From IMG/VR virus record IMGVR_UViG_3300048834_000619, positions 1 through 41,126 of that record: 41,126 bases of DNA, one strand, 5' to 3'. Under the pieces are notes generated by a model. That model had not been told where the DNA came from. It was given only the letters and a program-made list of their open reading frames with translations, and did no database searches. Below are positions 1 to 5,699 of this stretch, piece after piece; the first letter of the stretch is position 1, and each line of letters begins with the position of its first letter. The translations under genes and the position numbers were made by a program. Origin of the DNA: a virus.

Positions 1-127
1 CGGAGGCGGTCACCTTGTCGATGCGGGCCCGGTGGTTGTCGCGTCGCAGCGTGCGGGTGTCGCCCACGTCGAGGCCGAGCAGATCAGCTGCGGCCCCGTC
101 GTCCTCGGACAGCAGCTCGAGGAGAGC
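1..127. repeat. Terminal direct repeat, copy 1 (contig circularisation overlap)
   Basis: These 127 bases are identical to 41000-41126 at the other end. The large terminase reading frame passes through the repeat unbroken when the two ends are joined, so the repeat marks one locus seen twice. A length of exactly 127 is a typical assembler k-mer overlap for a circular or circularly permuted molecule, not a biological terminal repeat. Confidence 0.93.
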
Positions 128-508
128 GCCGTAGGTGTTGTCGGTCTGGTCGAGGCTGACCGCCGCGATCTGGATCAGCGGGGTCGGCTTCACCCATGGC
201 CGCCCGACCGGGTTGCCGTCGGCGTCCCAGCCGTCGAACACCACGTCGAGGCACAGCTCAGCGATCGAGAACTTGGCGGCCTCGGGCGACTTGCCGACAC
301 CCTTGGAGCCCATGAACTGGCCACGGCGCACCGCTCGGCGGTTCCGGACCGGGTCGATCCGGTAGAAGTGCACGATCTTGCGGACCTGCTCGTCGGTGCA
401 GGGCATCCACGAGAAGATCGAGTCGAGGTCGTCGACGATCGCCCAGCCGAGCGACGGGAACTGGTCCTCGAGCAGGTCCGACCCTTGGACCGGTCCACGC
501 CAGGGCAC
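1..508 (-). CDS. terL: Terminase large subunit, N-terminal part (continues at 41126)
   Basis: This is the ATPase motor that packages DNA into the prohead. The GTG start at 508 overlaps the stop codon of the small terminase (TAGTG), so the two are translationally coupled. Residues 66-74 read MGSKGVGKS, a Walker A-type loop. The frame runs off base 1 and continues at the other end of the window; the joined gene (508-1, then 40999-39933 in unit coordinates) encodes about 524 residues, normal for phage large terminases. The piece seen here is the first 169 codons. The other part holds the Walker B-like and nuclease regions. Confidence 0.9.
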   Translation of the reverse strand, partial: MPWRGPVQGSDLLEDQFPSLGWAIVDDLDSIFSWMPCTDEQVRKIVHFYRIDPVRNRRAVRRGQFMGSKGVGKSPEAAKFSIAELCLDVVFDGWDADGNPVGRPWVKPTPLIQIAAVSLDQTDNTYGALLELLSEDDGAAADLLGLDVGDTRTLRRDNHRARIDKVTAS

Positions 509-1020
509 TAGACGGCCTTGAGGCCACGGCGGCCCCGCCGCTTGGTCTCCTTCGGGTCCTGCTCGGGCTCAGGGTCGGCCACGATCTTCCAGCGGAGCTG
601 AGCCAGGCCCTTCGGGGTGAGGCCGAGACGATCATCGATCTGGCGCATCTCTCGGGCCACCGCCAGCTTGCCGCCAGCCATGGCCTTCATCCGCATGATC
701 AACGCCTTCAGCCGCTCGCCGGCGTCGCCCGGGTCCTCGCCGAGGAGGAACTCCAGGTCGATGTCGACGTGCTCGATGGTGGACAGGTCGTCCTCGAGCT
801 GGGCTCGACGGGCTGCGAGGTACAGGGCGCCGTCGTCCCACGCGCACGCCTGCGGCGTGTGCCACGCCCACGCCCACCAGGCCTGGCCCTTCTCGCCGAG
901 CTCGTAGGTCGCCGGCGGATCCGGGGCGGGATCCTGGCGCCCTGACACCGGCAGCGAGGTGGTGGGGATCGTCGGCTTGTTCCGGCGGATCGCAGCCGGG
1001 TCGGGCAGGGGTCCAGGCAT
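508..1020 (-). CDS. terS: Terminase small subunit
   Basis: This 170-residue protein recognises the phage DNA for packaging. The N-terminus MPGPLPDPAAIRRNKPTIPT and the segment GQAWWAWAWHTPQACAWDDG match the pattern of actinophage small terminases, with basic and helical segments after them and a Lys/Arg-rich tail. The ATG at 1020 is preceded by GGAGG. Its stop overlaps the GTG of the large terminase. Position directly upstream of the ATPase subunit supports the call. The packaging site (cos or pac) is expected close to here, but no site could be identified by eye. Confidence 0.85.
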   Translation of the reverse strand: MPGPLPDPAAIRRNKPTIPTTSLPVSGRQDPAPDPPATYELGEKGQAWWAWAWHTPQACAWDDGALYLAARRAQLEDDLSTIEHVDIDLEFLLGEDPGDAGERLKALIMRMKAMAGGKLAVAREMRQIDDRLGLTPKGLAQLRWKIVADPEPEQDPKETKRRGRRGLKAV

Positions 1021-1206
1021 GTCGCCTCCTCACCGCCGACCGCCTGTCGCAGCCAGCGAAAGCCCTGGTAGATCAACAACTAACCCGTACAGACGGGCGC
1101 TCGGCCCCAGAACTGGCCAGCGCACCCCAACCCCGGATCCGCCAATCCCGTACAGATCTTGAATGCCTAACCGATGCGGGTTCCAGGTCGGGGTGGGGGG
1201 AGGGGC
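1021..1206. other. Intergenic region between HNH gene and terS
   Basis: No gene seen. It carries two direct copies of CCCGTACAGA (1084-1093 and 1147-1156), 63 bp apart, which read TCTGTACGGG in the direction of the late operon. These may be protein-binding or packaging-site repeats; function unknown. The terS ribosome binding site (GGAGG) lies at the lower edge. Confidence 0.4.
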
Positions 1207-1557
1207 CTACCCGGGGCCCCGGCCAGCACGCCGAGCCCGGGCCGACTCGGCTGCCGTCTTCGCACGGTGGCACGGAACCTCGTGGATCGGCGCCAGGTTC
1301 GCCTCATCATCGGTCCCGCCCTCGAAGTAGGGCACGACGTGATCGACCACGCTCGCACCAGCACCGCCACAGACGTGGCAGACACCGCCGTGGGACCGGA
1401 GGACCCTGGCGTTTCGCTGCTGCAGCTTGCGGCCCGATAGAGCCGCAGGCCTTCTGCGTTCACGATCAGCCCAAGGTGGCCTGGCATGCACTGGGCACGG
1501 CTCGTCGCTCACGCAACCGGTGATCCTGCACACGGCGGGGGCGCGATGACGGGCCAC
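1207..1557 (-). CDS. HNH endonuclease upstream of the terminase genes
   Basis: A 116-residue HNH protein: Cys60/Cys63 (CHVC), Asp72-His73, Asn87 and Cys96-His97 give the zinc-bound beta-beta-alpha-metal nuclease signature, with a further Cys-rich N-terminus (CRITGC, CPVH). HNH proteins beside the small terminase are common in siphoviruses and assist cutting or packaging of concatemers (established for HK97-type phages). The GTG at 1557 was chosen because GGGGAG lies 8 bases upstream; a longer frame reaches 1590 but lacks such a site. It is the first gene of the late operon. Confidence 0.8.
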   Translation of the reverse strand: MARHRAPAVCRITGCVSDEPCPVHARPPWADRERRRPAALSGRKLQQRNARVLRSHGGVCHVCGGAGASVVDHVVPYFEGGTDDEANLAPIHEVPCHRAKTAAESARARRAGRGPG

Positions 1558-1686
1558 GGTGGCATCTCCCCGAGTGCTGGAACACACCAACAGAAGCCTC
1601 CCGTCGACAAACGACCGAAGGCAGTGGTACGGTCCGAGCCGGAATCTGTCGGGACAGGGTCGTACGAAGGGGAACGCTTAGGCACA

Positions 1687-1746
1687 GCCGGAGATGGTCC
1701 CCGATGGGGATGCGGGGTCTGATCCACCCCAGGCATCTTGCTCGGC
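1687..1746. other. Nested inverted repeats, cloverleaf-like potential structure
   Basis: An outer stem (GCCG 1687-1690 with CGGC 1743-1746; AGATG 1692-1696 with CATCT 1734-1738) encloses two perfect hairpins: TCCCC/GGGGA (1698-1702, 1706-1710) and GGGGT/ACCCC (1714-1718, 1726-1730). It lies in a gene-free stretch in the leader of the late operon, next to another hairpin at 1762-1788. It is not a recognisable tRNA. It could be a small structured RNA read rightwards, a leader structure read leftwards, or a DNA structure for packaging. Confidence 0.4.
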
Positions 1747-1761
1747 AACTGATTCCACTCG

Positions 1762-1788
1762 GGGAGCCGGTCCACTGGGCCGGCTCCC
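1762..1788. terminator. Hairpin, possible rightward terminator
   Basis: Perfect 9-bp stem, GGGAGCCGG / CCGGCTCCC, with a 9-base loop. On the plus strand it is followed by TTCCATTTCTCC, modestly T-rich, so it could end a short rightward transcript covering 1687-1746. Leftward, it lies in the leader of the late operon, where no T tract follows. Confidence 0.45.
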
Positions 1789-1812
1789 TTCCATTTCTCC
1801 CTTGCTCCTCCC

Positions 1813-1829
1813 AACACGGTTTCCGTGTT
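1813..1829. promoter_or_regulatory. 17-bp palindrome, candidate operator
   Basis: AACACGGTTTCCGTGTT has perfect 7-bp arms around TTT. It sits just downstream of the proposed late promoter, where a regulator could block or pause transcription. No second copy was seen by eye in the window. Confidence 0.45.
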
Positions 1830-1843
1830 ACGAGAACGTGCGC

Positions 1844-1873
1844 AACCTAACCCCGGTTTAGAAGTTCCGTCAA
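1844..1873 (-). promoter_or_regulatory. Candidate late promoter
   Basis: Reading leftwards, TTGACG (1873-1868) and TAGGTT (1849-1844) are 18 bases apart, resembling a sigma-70-type promoter with a good -35 and a weak -10. It lies between the early-operon terminator and the HNH/terminase operon, and just upstream of the 17-bp palindrome. Prediction only. Confidence 0.4.
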
Positions 1874-1891
1874 GAACCTTGACACGACGAA

Positions 1892-1916
1892 AACCCCGGA
1901 CCGAGGGCCTGGGGTT
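1892..1916 (-). terminator. Rho-independent terminator of the early operon
   Basis: AACCCC (1892-1897) pairs with GGGGTT (1911-1916), with further pairing inside around a GAG/CTC loop. Read on the minus strand, the hairpin runs into TTTTCGTC, the T tract expected of an intrinsic terminator. It lies about 120 bp beyond the last early gene (stop at 2034), so it separates early from late transcription. Confidence 0.65.
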
Positions 1917-2033
1917 CGCTGAGCTTCGCTGGGCCTTCGTGCCGCCTCCGGGAACTGCTCGGGGCGAACGGCACTTCTGACCAACTAGCGAACACCGTAC
2001 CGGCCCGGCACGAGCAGATGGTGGATCCCCAGG

Positions 2034-2579
2034 TCAGGCGCCGTGCCCACCGTGCCCATCGACTTCAGGCTCGGTGCGGCCTTGTCGCCATCGGATGAAG
2101 GCGGCACGTTCGCCGGTGGGTCGGGTCTGACGCCAGCGCTGGAATGCGACCCGGCAGGCGTTGCAGAAGCCGGCTCGAAGGCGGTCGTTGTTGGTGCCGG
2201 GAACCCACAGTTCGCAGGCGAGGCAGTGGCCGGCGCCAGCGGATGCTGTGGCTCGGCCCTGGTGCTCGGTGTCGAGTGCTGCGTGGGCGGTGATGCGGGT
2301 GATGAGGTCCTGGCCGTGAGCGGAGACCCGGAAGGCGAGCTCGAGCCAGCGGTCGAGGTCCCGGTCCACGTTGTCGAACGGTGCTGGTCGGTCAGCTGCG
2401 GCCTCGGTGGAGGTGAGCTCGGCGTTGCCACGACCACCAGGTGCACCGATGGTCGATGCCGGGAACCCACGGGCGGCGAGCACAGGAGCGAGCTCGACGG
2501 CACGCTCGCCGTGGTCGTCGAGGACCTGGGCCAACTGGCGTAGCTGGCGGGCGAGCTTGCCGGGGTGCGGGGCGCTCAC
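2034..2579 (-). CDS. Zinc-finger-like early protein, unknown function
   Basis: A 181-residue protein not recognised as a known family. Its C-terminal third has a four-cysteine cluster, CLAC...CNAC, that probably binds zinc, followed by repeated WR motifs (FQRWRQ, FIRWRQGR) rich in Arg and Trp, as in nucleic-acid-binding proteins. The N-terminal part is helical. The GTG at 2579 overlaps the stop of the preceding gene (GTGA). It is the last gene of the early operon; the terminator follows about 120 bp downstream. Confidence 0.6.
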   Translation of the reverse strand: MSAPHPGKLARQLRQLAQVLDDHGERAVELAPVLAARGFPASTIGAPGGRGNAELTSTEAAADRPAPFDNVDRDLDRWLELAFRVSAHGQDLITRITAHAALDTEHQGRATASAGAGHCLACELWVPGTNNDRLRAGFCNACRVAFQRWRQTRPTGERAAFIRWRQGRTEPEVDGHGGHGA

Positions 2580-2920
2580 CGGCCACGCTCGAGGTCGATG
2601 CGGGCCCGCTTGTAGTCGAGCAGCGCCTTGGAGGTCGCTGGAGCGTCCGGGTTGGCCAGCACCGCCCGCAAGGCCCGGTCGGCATGAGCAAGGGCAGTTC
2701 CGCACCGGTCGAGCGCAGCGGCGGTCTCGGTGGCCTTCTGGTGCCAGACCCGCCACAGCATCACGTCGTGCGGTCCCCCAACGACGTCGGGCTCATCGAG
2801 CAGCCGCTGCAGCTCCCGCAACTGGTGACGGAGCCGATCCCGCTCGACCTTGACGTCGACCGCCTCACTGACCAGCTCGTCCCGGGCCTTGTCGGAGATC
2901 TTCACACTGGCATCACCCAT
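2576..2920 (-). CDS. Helical early protein, unknown function
   Basis: 114 residues, largely charged helix: VKVERDRLRHQLRELQRLLDEP could form a coiled coil. No enzymatic motif seen. The ATG at 2920 has GGAGGG 8 bases upstream; a further in-frame ATG at 2941 has no such site. The gene overlaps the end of the HNH/replication gene by 8 bp and its own stop overlaps the GTG of the next gene, so it is translationally coupled within the early operon. Confidence 0.6.
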   Translation of the reverse strand: MGDASVKISDKARDELVSEAVDVKVERDRLRHQLRELQRLLDEPDVVGGPHDVMLWRVWHQKATETAAALDRCGTALAHADRALRAVLANPDAPATSKALLDYKRARIDLERGR

Positions 2921-3977
2921 CGATCGAGCCCTCCGCTTCATCGTCTGCAGCACGCGTTCGATCGGGTGGTGGGTCTGTGTCGCCGCCTGACGGCGGCTCC
3001 CGTCCCGGCCCGAACCCGACCAGGCCCGTGCCGTCCGCGCCCGGCCCGGCCTCGCCCCGCACCAGCCCGACCAGGCCCGGCCCACCCCGGCCCGGTCCCG
3101 TCTCGGCCCGGCCCGGATCTGACCCGGGCCGACCTGGGCCCGAATCAAGACCCGGATCAAGGTCCAGACCTGGGCCGACCCGGCCCGACCCGTCTCGCGG
3201 GCGCCCCCGCGAGAGGCCTTGATCTGGCTCAGGTTCAGAATCTGGGCGGCCTTGATCGCGGCCTTGATCGCGGCCTTGATCGGGCTCTGGTTGGACGGTG
3301 GTCGCGGCCGGCACCGGAAGGAGAGCCATCCCGGCCTGTTCGGGCGTGCGGTCGCGCTTGATGCCGTTGCAGCGACGGCAGGCCACGACGAGGTTGTCGA
3401 GCGTGTTCTCGCCCTCCGGGTTGACGTGATCGAGGGTGCGGGACCGTGGGGACTTCCGGTCGTGCGGGTTGGCCGATGTCTCGACTCCGCAGTACCGGCA
3501 CATCCCTTGATCGCGCTGGCGGATCTGCTCCTTGAGAGCCGGCAGGTCCTTGAGACGCCGGCGGCGCTCGTCCTTGAACTTCTCCAAGGCGGCCTGCTCG
3601 TCGTCGACCACGTCAGGCCGCCTGGGCGGCGGGTTGCAGTCCATCCAGTCGTGGAAGATGACGTCGCCGGGTTCCAGGTCCGGGATGCTGTACCGCTCCA
3701 TGTACTCGCAGCAGCGCTGGCAATCAGCGATCGTCTCGTGGTCGTGCCACAGGCGCACCTCTACGAGCTTTGCCTTCGCCTTCCTCACCTTCGACGGTGT
3801 GCGCAGGTAGGCGTGGAAGGCCACGAGGTCAACTTCGTGCTGGCGGATGACCCCTCCGGTGCCGGCCTGGCAAGAGTGCGGGCCAGCGACATCCCACAAC
3901 AGCCGCGGCTCCCAGCCGCCGAGGGCGAGGATCTTCGGATGGCTGTTGACCTTGTCGTCCTTTCGGTTCCACGACAT
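2913..3977 (-). CDS. Replication-initiator-like protein fused to an HNH domain
   Basis: 354 residues in three parts. Residues 1-120 resemble the N-terminal domain of actinophage replication/DNA-binding proteins (DDKVNSHPKILALG; later FHDWMDCNPPPRRPDVV). Residues 158-210 are an HNH nuclease domain: Cys160/Cys163, Asp183-His184, Asn195 and Cys200/Cys203-Asn204. From about 225 on, the chain is disordered and built from DQGR and GPGR-like repeats. The matching DNA carries iterons and a hairpin (see 3155-3283), so the replication origin may lie inside the gene, as in lambda O. The ATG overlaps the preceding stop (TGATG). Start and domain order are clear; the replication role is inferred. Confidence 0.7.
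   Translation of the reverse strand: MSWNRKDDKVNSHPKILALGGWEPRLLWDVAGPHSCQAGTGGVIRQHEVDLVAFHAYLRTPSKVRKAKAKLVEVRLWHDHETIADCQRCCEYMERYSIPDLEPGDVIFHDWMDCNPPPRRPDVVDDEQAALEKFKDERRRRLKDLPALKEQIRQRDQGMCRYCGVETSANPHDRKSPRSRTLDHVNPEGENTLDNLVVACRRCNGIKRDRTPEQAGMALLPVPAATTVQPEPDQGRDQGRDQGRPDSEPEPDQGLSRGRPRDGSGRVGPGLDLDPGLDSGPGRPGSDPGRAETGPGRGGPGLVGLVRGEAGPGADGTGLVGFGPGREPPSGGDTDPPPDRTRAADDEAEGSIDG
3155..3283. repeat. Iterons: candidate replication origin inside the HNH/replication gene
   Basis: Three tandem 12-bp units of GGCCTTGATCGC lie at 3248-3259, 3260-3271 and 3272-3283 (last base differs). A fourth unit starts at 3215, right after a hairpin, and an inverted core CCTTGATC lies at 3155-3162. On the coding strand the tandem units encode DQGR repeats. 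Repeats next to a hairpin inside an initiator-like gene resemble phage origins such as that in lambda O. A purely protein-level repeat is the alternative. Confidence 0.45.
3193..3214. repeat. Perfect hairpin beside the iterons
   Basis: TCTCGCGGG (3193-3201) pairs perfectly with CCCGCGAGA (3206-3214) around CGCC. The iteron at 3215 starts at the next base. Candidate origin structure or protein-binding palindrome. Confidence 0.5.
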
Positions 3978-4243
3978 CAGAGAACCCCCACCAGGAGTTC
4001 CCTGGGCACGATCAAGTGCCAGACGCCGTCGATCGACGTCAGGCACACGGTGTACCGCTCGGCGGCGATCTCAGCGGACCTGGGGGTTGCCTTGCGGCGT
4101 GGGACCGAGGCGATGAAGGCAGCCAGGAGGGCCCGCTGCACCTCGAGAGGAGACGGTGGCACGGTGTGGATCTCGACAGCCAGGGAGCCTTCGCCGTGCT
4201 CGAGGACGGCACGGGGGTCACGGCTTCGGCGCTTCGGGGCCAT
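3977..4243 (-). CDS. Small early protein, unknown function
   Basis: 88 residues with a basic N-terminus (MAPKRRSRDPRA) and an alpha/beta-looking middle (ERYTVCLTSIDGVWHLIVP). No family recognised. The ATG overlaps the stop of the preceding gene (TGATG) and its own stop overlaps the ATG of the next, which supports a real, coupled gene. Confidence 0.6.
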   Translation of the reverse strand: MAPKRRSRDPRAVLEHGEGSLAVEIHTVPPSPLEVQRALLAAFIASVPRRKATPRSAEIAAERYTVCLTSIDGVWHLIVPRELLVGVL

Positions 4244-4413
4244 CAGGCGGACCTCCGGTCAGCGAGGAGGTCGGCGACGGCTTGGCGGCCCTCGATCAGC
4301 GCCCACTCGCGACGACGGGCCCACCACCGGGGGGTGAGGGCCCGCACAGCACGGGGAACTACATCGGTGTCGTTTCGGCTGAGGCCAGCCAGTTGTGCGG
4401 GTTGGCGGAGCAC
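4243..4413 (-). CDS. 56-residue basic early protein
   Basis: The GTG at 4413 opens a frame of 56 codons, directly after an in-frame stop at 4420-4422, and ends in TGATG overlapping the next ATG. The protein is Arg/Trp-rich (PRWWARRREWALIEGRQ), as expected for a small nucleic-acid-binding protein. It fills the gap between two well supported genes in the same tiled operon. Function unknown. Confidence 0.5.
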   Translation of the reverse strand: MLRQPAQLAGLSRNDTDVVPRAVRALTPRWWARRREWALIEGRQAVADLLADRRSA

Positions 4414-4419
4414 GGGCGC

Positions 4420-4692
4420 TCAGGCCTCCTTGATGGCGCATGGGTGCGCGATGAGGGTCGGGCGCTCGGCGGAGCGCAGCGGGTAGATGGGTCGGTCCTC
4501 GGAGCTGATCGGGGCATGCGGGAGACCGGCGAGGACCGGGTCGTTCGTGAGCTGGCCGCAGTCGCGGCAGCGCCCCGTCGACGGATCGGGGTCGTGGTGA
4601 CCGAATGGCGGGCACCAGCCGGCCGCCGCCCTGTTGGCAGAGGCGGCAGCAAGCTCGGCCAGCACCTGGGGGCCAGGCGGCGGAGGGATCAC
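4420..4692 (-). CDS. Small cysteine-motif protein, unknown function
   Basis: 90 residues. A CPPFGHHDPDPSTGRCRDC segment provides Cys and His residues for one zinc site, typical of small phage zinc-ribbon-like proteins. The GTG at 4692 overlaps the preceding stop (GTGA). Longer frames upstream in this register are shadows of the neighbouring gene. No catalytic motif seen. Confidence 0.55.
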   Translation of the reverse strand: MIPPPPGPQVLAELAAASANRAAAGWCPPFGHHDPDPSTGRCRDCGQLTNDPVLAGLPHAPISSEDRPIYPLRSAERPTLIAHPCAIKEA

Positions 4693-4904
4693 CGGTGACC
4701 CTTCGCAGCGCGCACTAGGGGCCGACCCCACCGGTCGGTGCCCTTCCGCTCGAGCAGGCCAAGGGCGAGCAGACGGTGCCCCACACGGGTGTCGATCACG
4801 TGGGACTCGGCGGAGGTGCGATTCGACAACGACGCGTAGCCCGCTGCCTGGACCACGCCCATCGCCTTGCGCTGGGCTCCGGTCAACCGGTGCGGCGCAG
4901 TCAT
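4689..4904 (-). CDS. Winged-helix-like small protein
   Basis: 71 residues: LTGAQRKAMGVVQAAGYASLSNRTSAES... then DTRVGHRLLALGLLERKGTDRWGRPLV. This looks like a winged helix in which a hairpin (LERKGTDRWGRPLV) forms the wing, as in small phage DNA-binding proteins that pair an HTH with a short 'vgHRLLALGLLER' segment. The ATG at 4904 overlaps the stop of the 41-residue membrane gene (ATGA). Target and role unknown. Confidence 0.6.
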   Translation of the reverse strand: MTAPHRLTGAQRKAMGVVQAAGYASLSNRTSAESHVIDTRVGHRLLALGLLERKGTDRWGRPLVRAAKGHR

Positions 4905-5026
4905 CGCCGGCCTCGGGAGTCTCGACGCTCACCCAGCCAGGCCCAGGTGACCGCCACGGCCACCACGGCAGCGACCCAGGCTTGGAACGCCACGCCGGCC
5001 CAGTTGGTGATCGTCACGGCGGTCAC
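4901..5026 (-). CDS. 41-residue single-pass membrane protein
   Basis: The GTG at 5026 overlaps the stop of the ASCH-like gene (GTGA) and the stop overlaps the next ATG (ATGA), giving perfect tiling on both sides. The sequence has one hydrophobic helix (about residues 9-31, ending AVAVTWAWL) followed by a short basic tail (GERRDSRGRR), consistent with a small inner-membrane protein. Function unknown; small phage membrane peptides can modulate host metabolism or superinfection. Confidence 0.6.
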   Translation of the reverse strand: MTAVTITNWAGVAFQAWVAAVVAVAVTWAWLGERRDSRGRR

Positions 5027-5412
5027 GGCGTCACCGTGTCGAGGTACCGCCACTCGATGCGGGTCACCACCGTGTGGGGCTCGCAGTTCATCTGCTCACA
5101 GAACCAGCGCACCCACTCCCCCACCGGGGGCAGGCCGGTGTCGTCGTGGATCTCGGCGAACACCTCGGCGGGCACGCCCTCTGCAGCGATGTCCTCGTCG
5201 GTGATCTTGGACAGGGGTTCGAAACGGACGTCGACCACCTGAACGAGTGCGAGCCTCTGGGGCTTCTGGCCCTTGGCGAGGCCCATCGACTTGTTGACTA
5301 GCCACAGCAGGTCGCCGGGACGGAGGAACCGCCAGCCGATGCGGCGGGTCACGGTCTTGGTTCGGGCGTCGACCGCGCCCCTCGTGTGGGAGACGGCCAT
5401 GTTGCGGGGCAT
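5023..5412 (-). CDS. ASCH-domain-like (PUA-like fold) protein
   Basis: 129 residues. The arrangement TKTVTRRIGWRFLRPGDLLWLV, then GQKPQRLALVQVVDVRFEPLSKITDEDIAAEG, then FCEQMNC...VTRIEWRYL follows the pattern of phage ASCH-like proteins, whose fold (established for the superfamily) binds RNA or modified bases. The ATG at 5412 overlaps the stop of the upstream gene. In the early operon it may act on RNA or nucleotide modification; the specific substrate is unknown. Confidence 0.65.
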   Translation of the reverse strand: MPRNMAVSHTRGAVDARTKTVTRRIGWRFLRPGDLLWLVNKSMGLAKGQKPQRLALVQVVDVRFEPLSKITDEDIAAEGVPAEVFAEIHDDTGLPPVGEWVRWFCEQMNCEPHTVVTRIEWRYLDTVTP

Positions 5413-5699
5413 CAGAACCCGACCAGTGGTGCGTCGACGGCGTGGTCGACGTGGAGGAGGTGGATCGGGAGGCCTCCCCAGGTGGAGAGCCAGAGGGTGC
5501 CGCCGCGAGCGAGGGCGGCGAGCTCGATCTCGTCGAGTTGCCAGGCCACACGGACCACCTGGGTCCCGTCGACCTCGGTGATGATGGCCGGGCAGGGCAC
5601 GACGTCAGGGCCCTCGGCCGGACCGCCGATGACCACCGCCCGGGGCCGTTGGTCGGCCCAGCGGTCGAGGCCGGCCTGGCCGGTGTCGACGGGTTCCAT
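5412..5699 (-). CDS. Small early protein, unknown function
   Basis: 95 residues starting MEPVDTGQAGLDRW, with a beta-rich middle (VVPCPAIITEVDGTQVVRVAWQLDEIELAALARGGTLWLSTWGG). The pattern '...LDEIELAALARGGTLWLSTWGGLPIHLL' recalls small conserved phage proteins of unknown role. The ATG overlaps the stop of the ParB-like gene (TGATG) and the stop overlaps the next ATG. Confidence 0.6.
   Translation of the reverse strand: MEPVDTGQAGLDRWADQRPRAVVIGGPAEGPDVVPCPAIITEVDGTQVVRVAWQLDEIELAALARGGTLWLSTWGGLPIHLLHVDHAVDAPLVGF

Larger units (their letters stand above)
1558..1983. other. Gene-free late leader / operon boundary
   Basis: No convincing gene. It contains, from right to left, the early terminator, the candidate late promoter, the 17-bp palindrome, a 9-bp-stem hairpin and the nested inverted repeats annotated separately. 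A 102-codon minus-strand frame here runs straight through these structures and has no coding character. Confidence 0.6.

Noticed and set aside
1687-1746. tRNA gene
   Set aside because: The nested stems do not give the D-, anticodon- and T-arm lengths or the GTTCGAATC T-loop of a tRNA.
1509-1817. 102-codon minus frame in the late leader
   Set aside because: Runs through hairpins, overlaps the HNH gene start and has Pro/Ser-rich, non-folding sequence.
1879-1884. TTGACA on the plus strand
   Set aside because: No plausible -10 follows at 16-18 bases; lies inside the early terminator region.
3000-3290. CRISPR-like repeats in the GC-rich stretch
   Set aside because: Units are short, tandem and without spacers; they encode DQGR/GPGR-type protein repeats and are better read as iterons or low-complexity coding DNA.
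3219-4337. 372-codon plus-strand frame
   Set aside because: Antisense to the HNH/replication gene and its neighbours, which have clear motifs and start/stop tiling.
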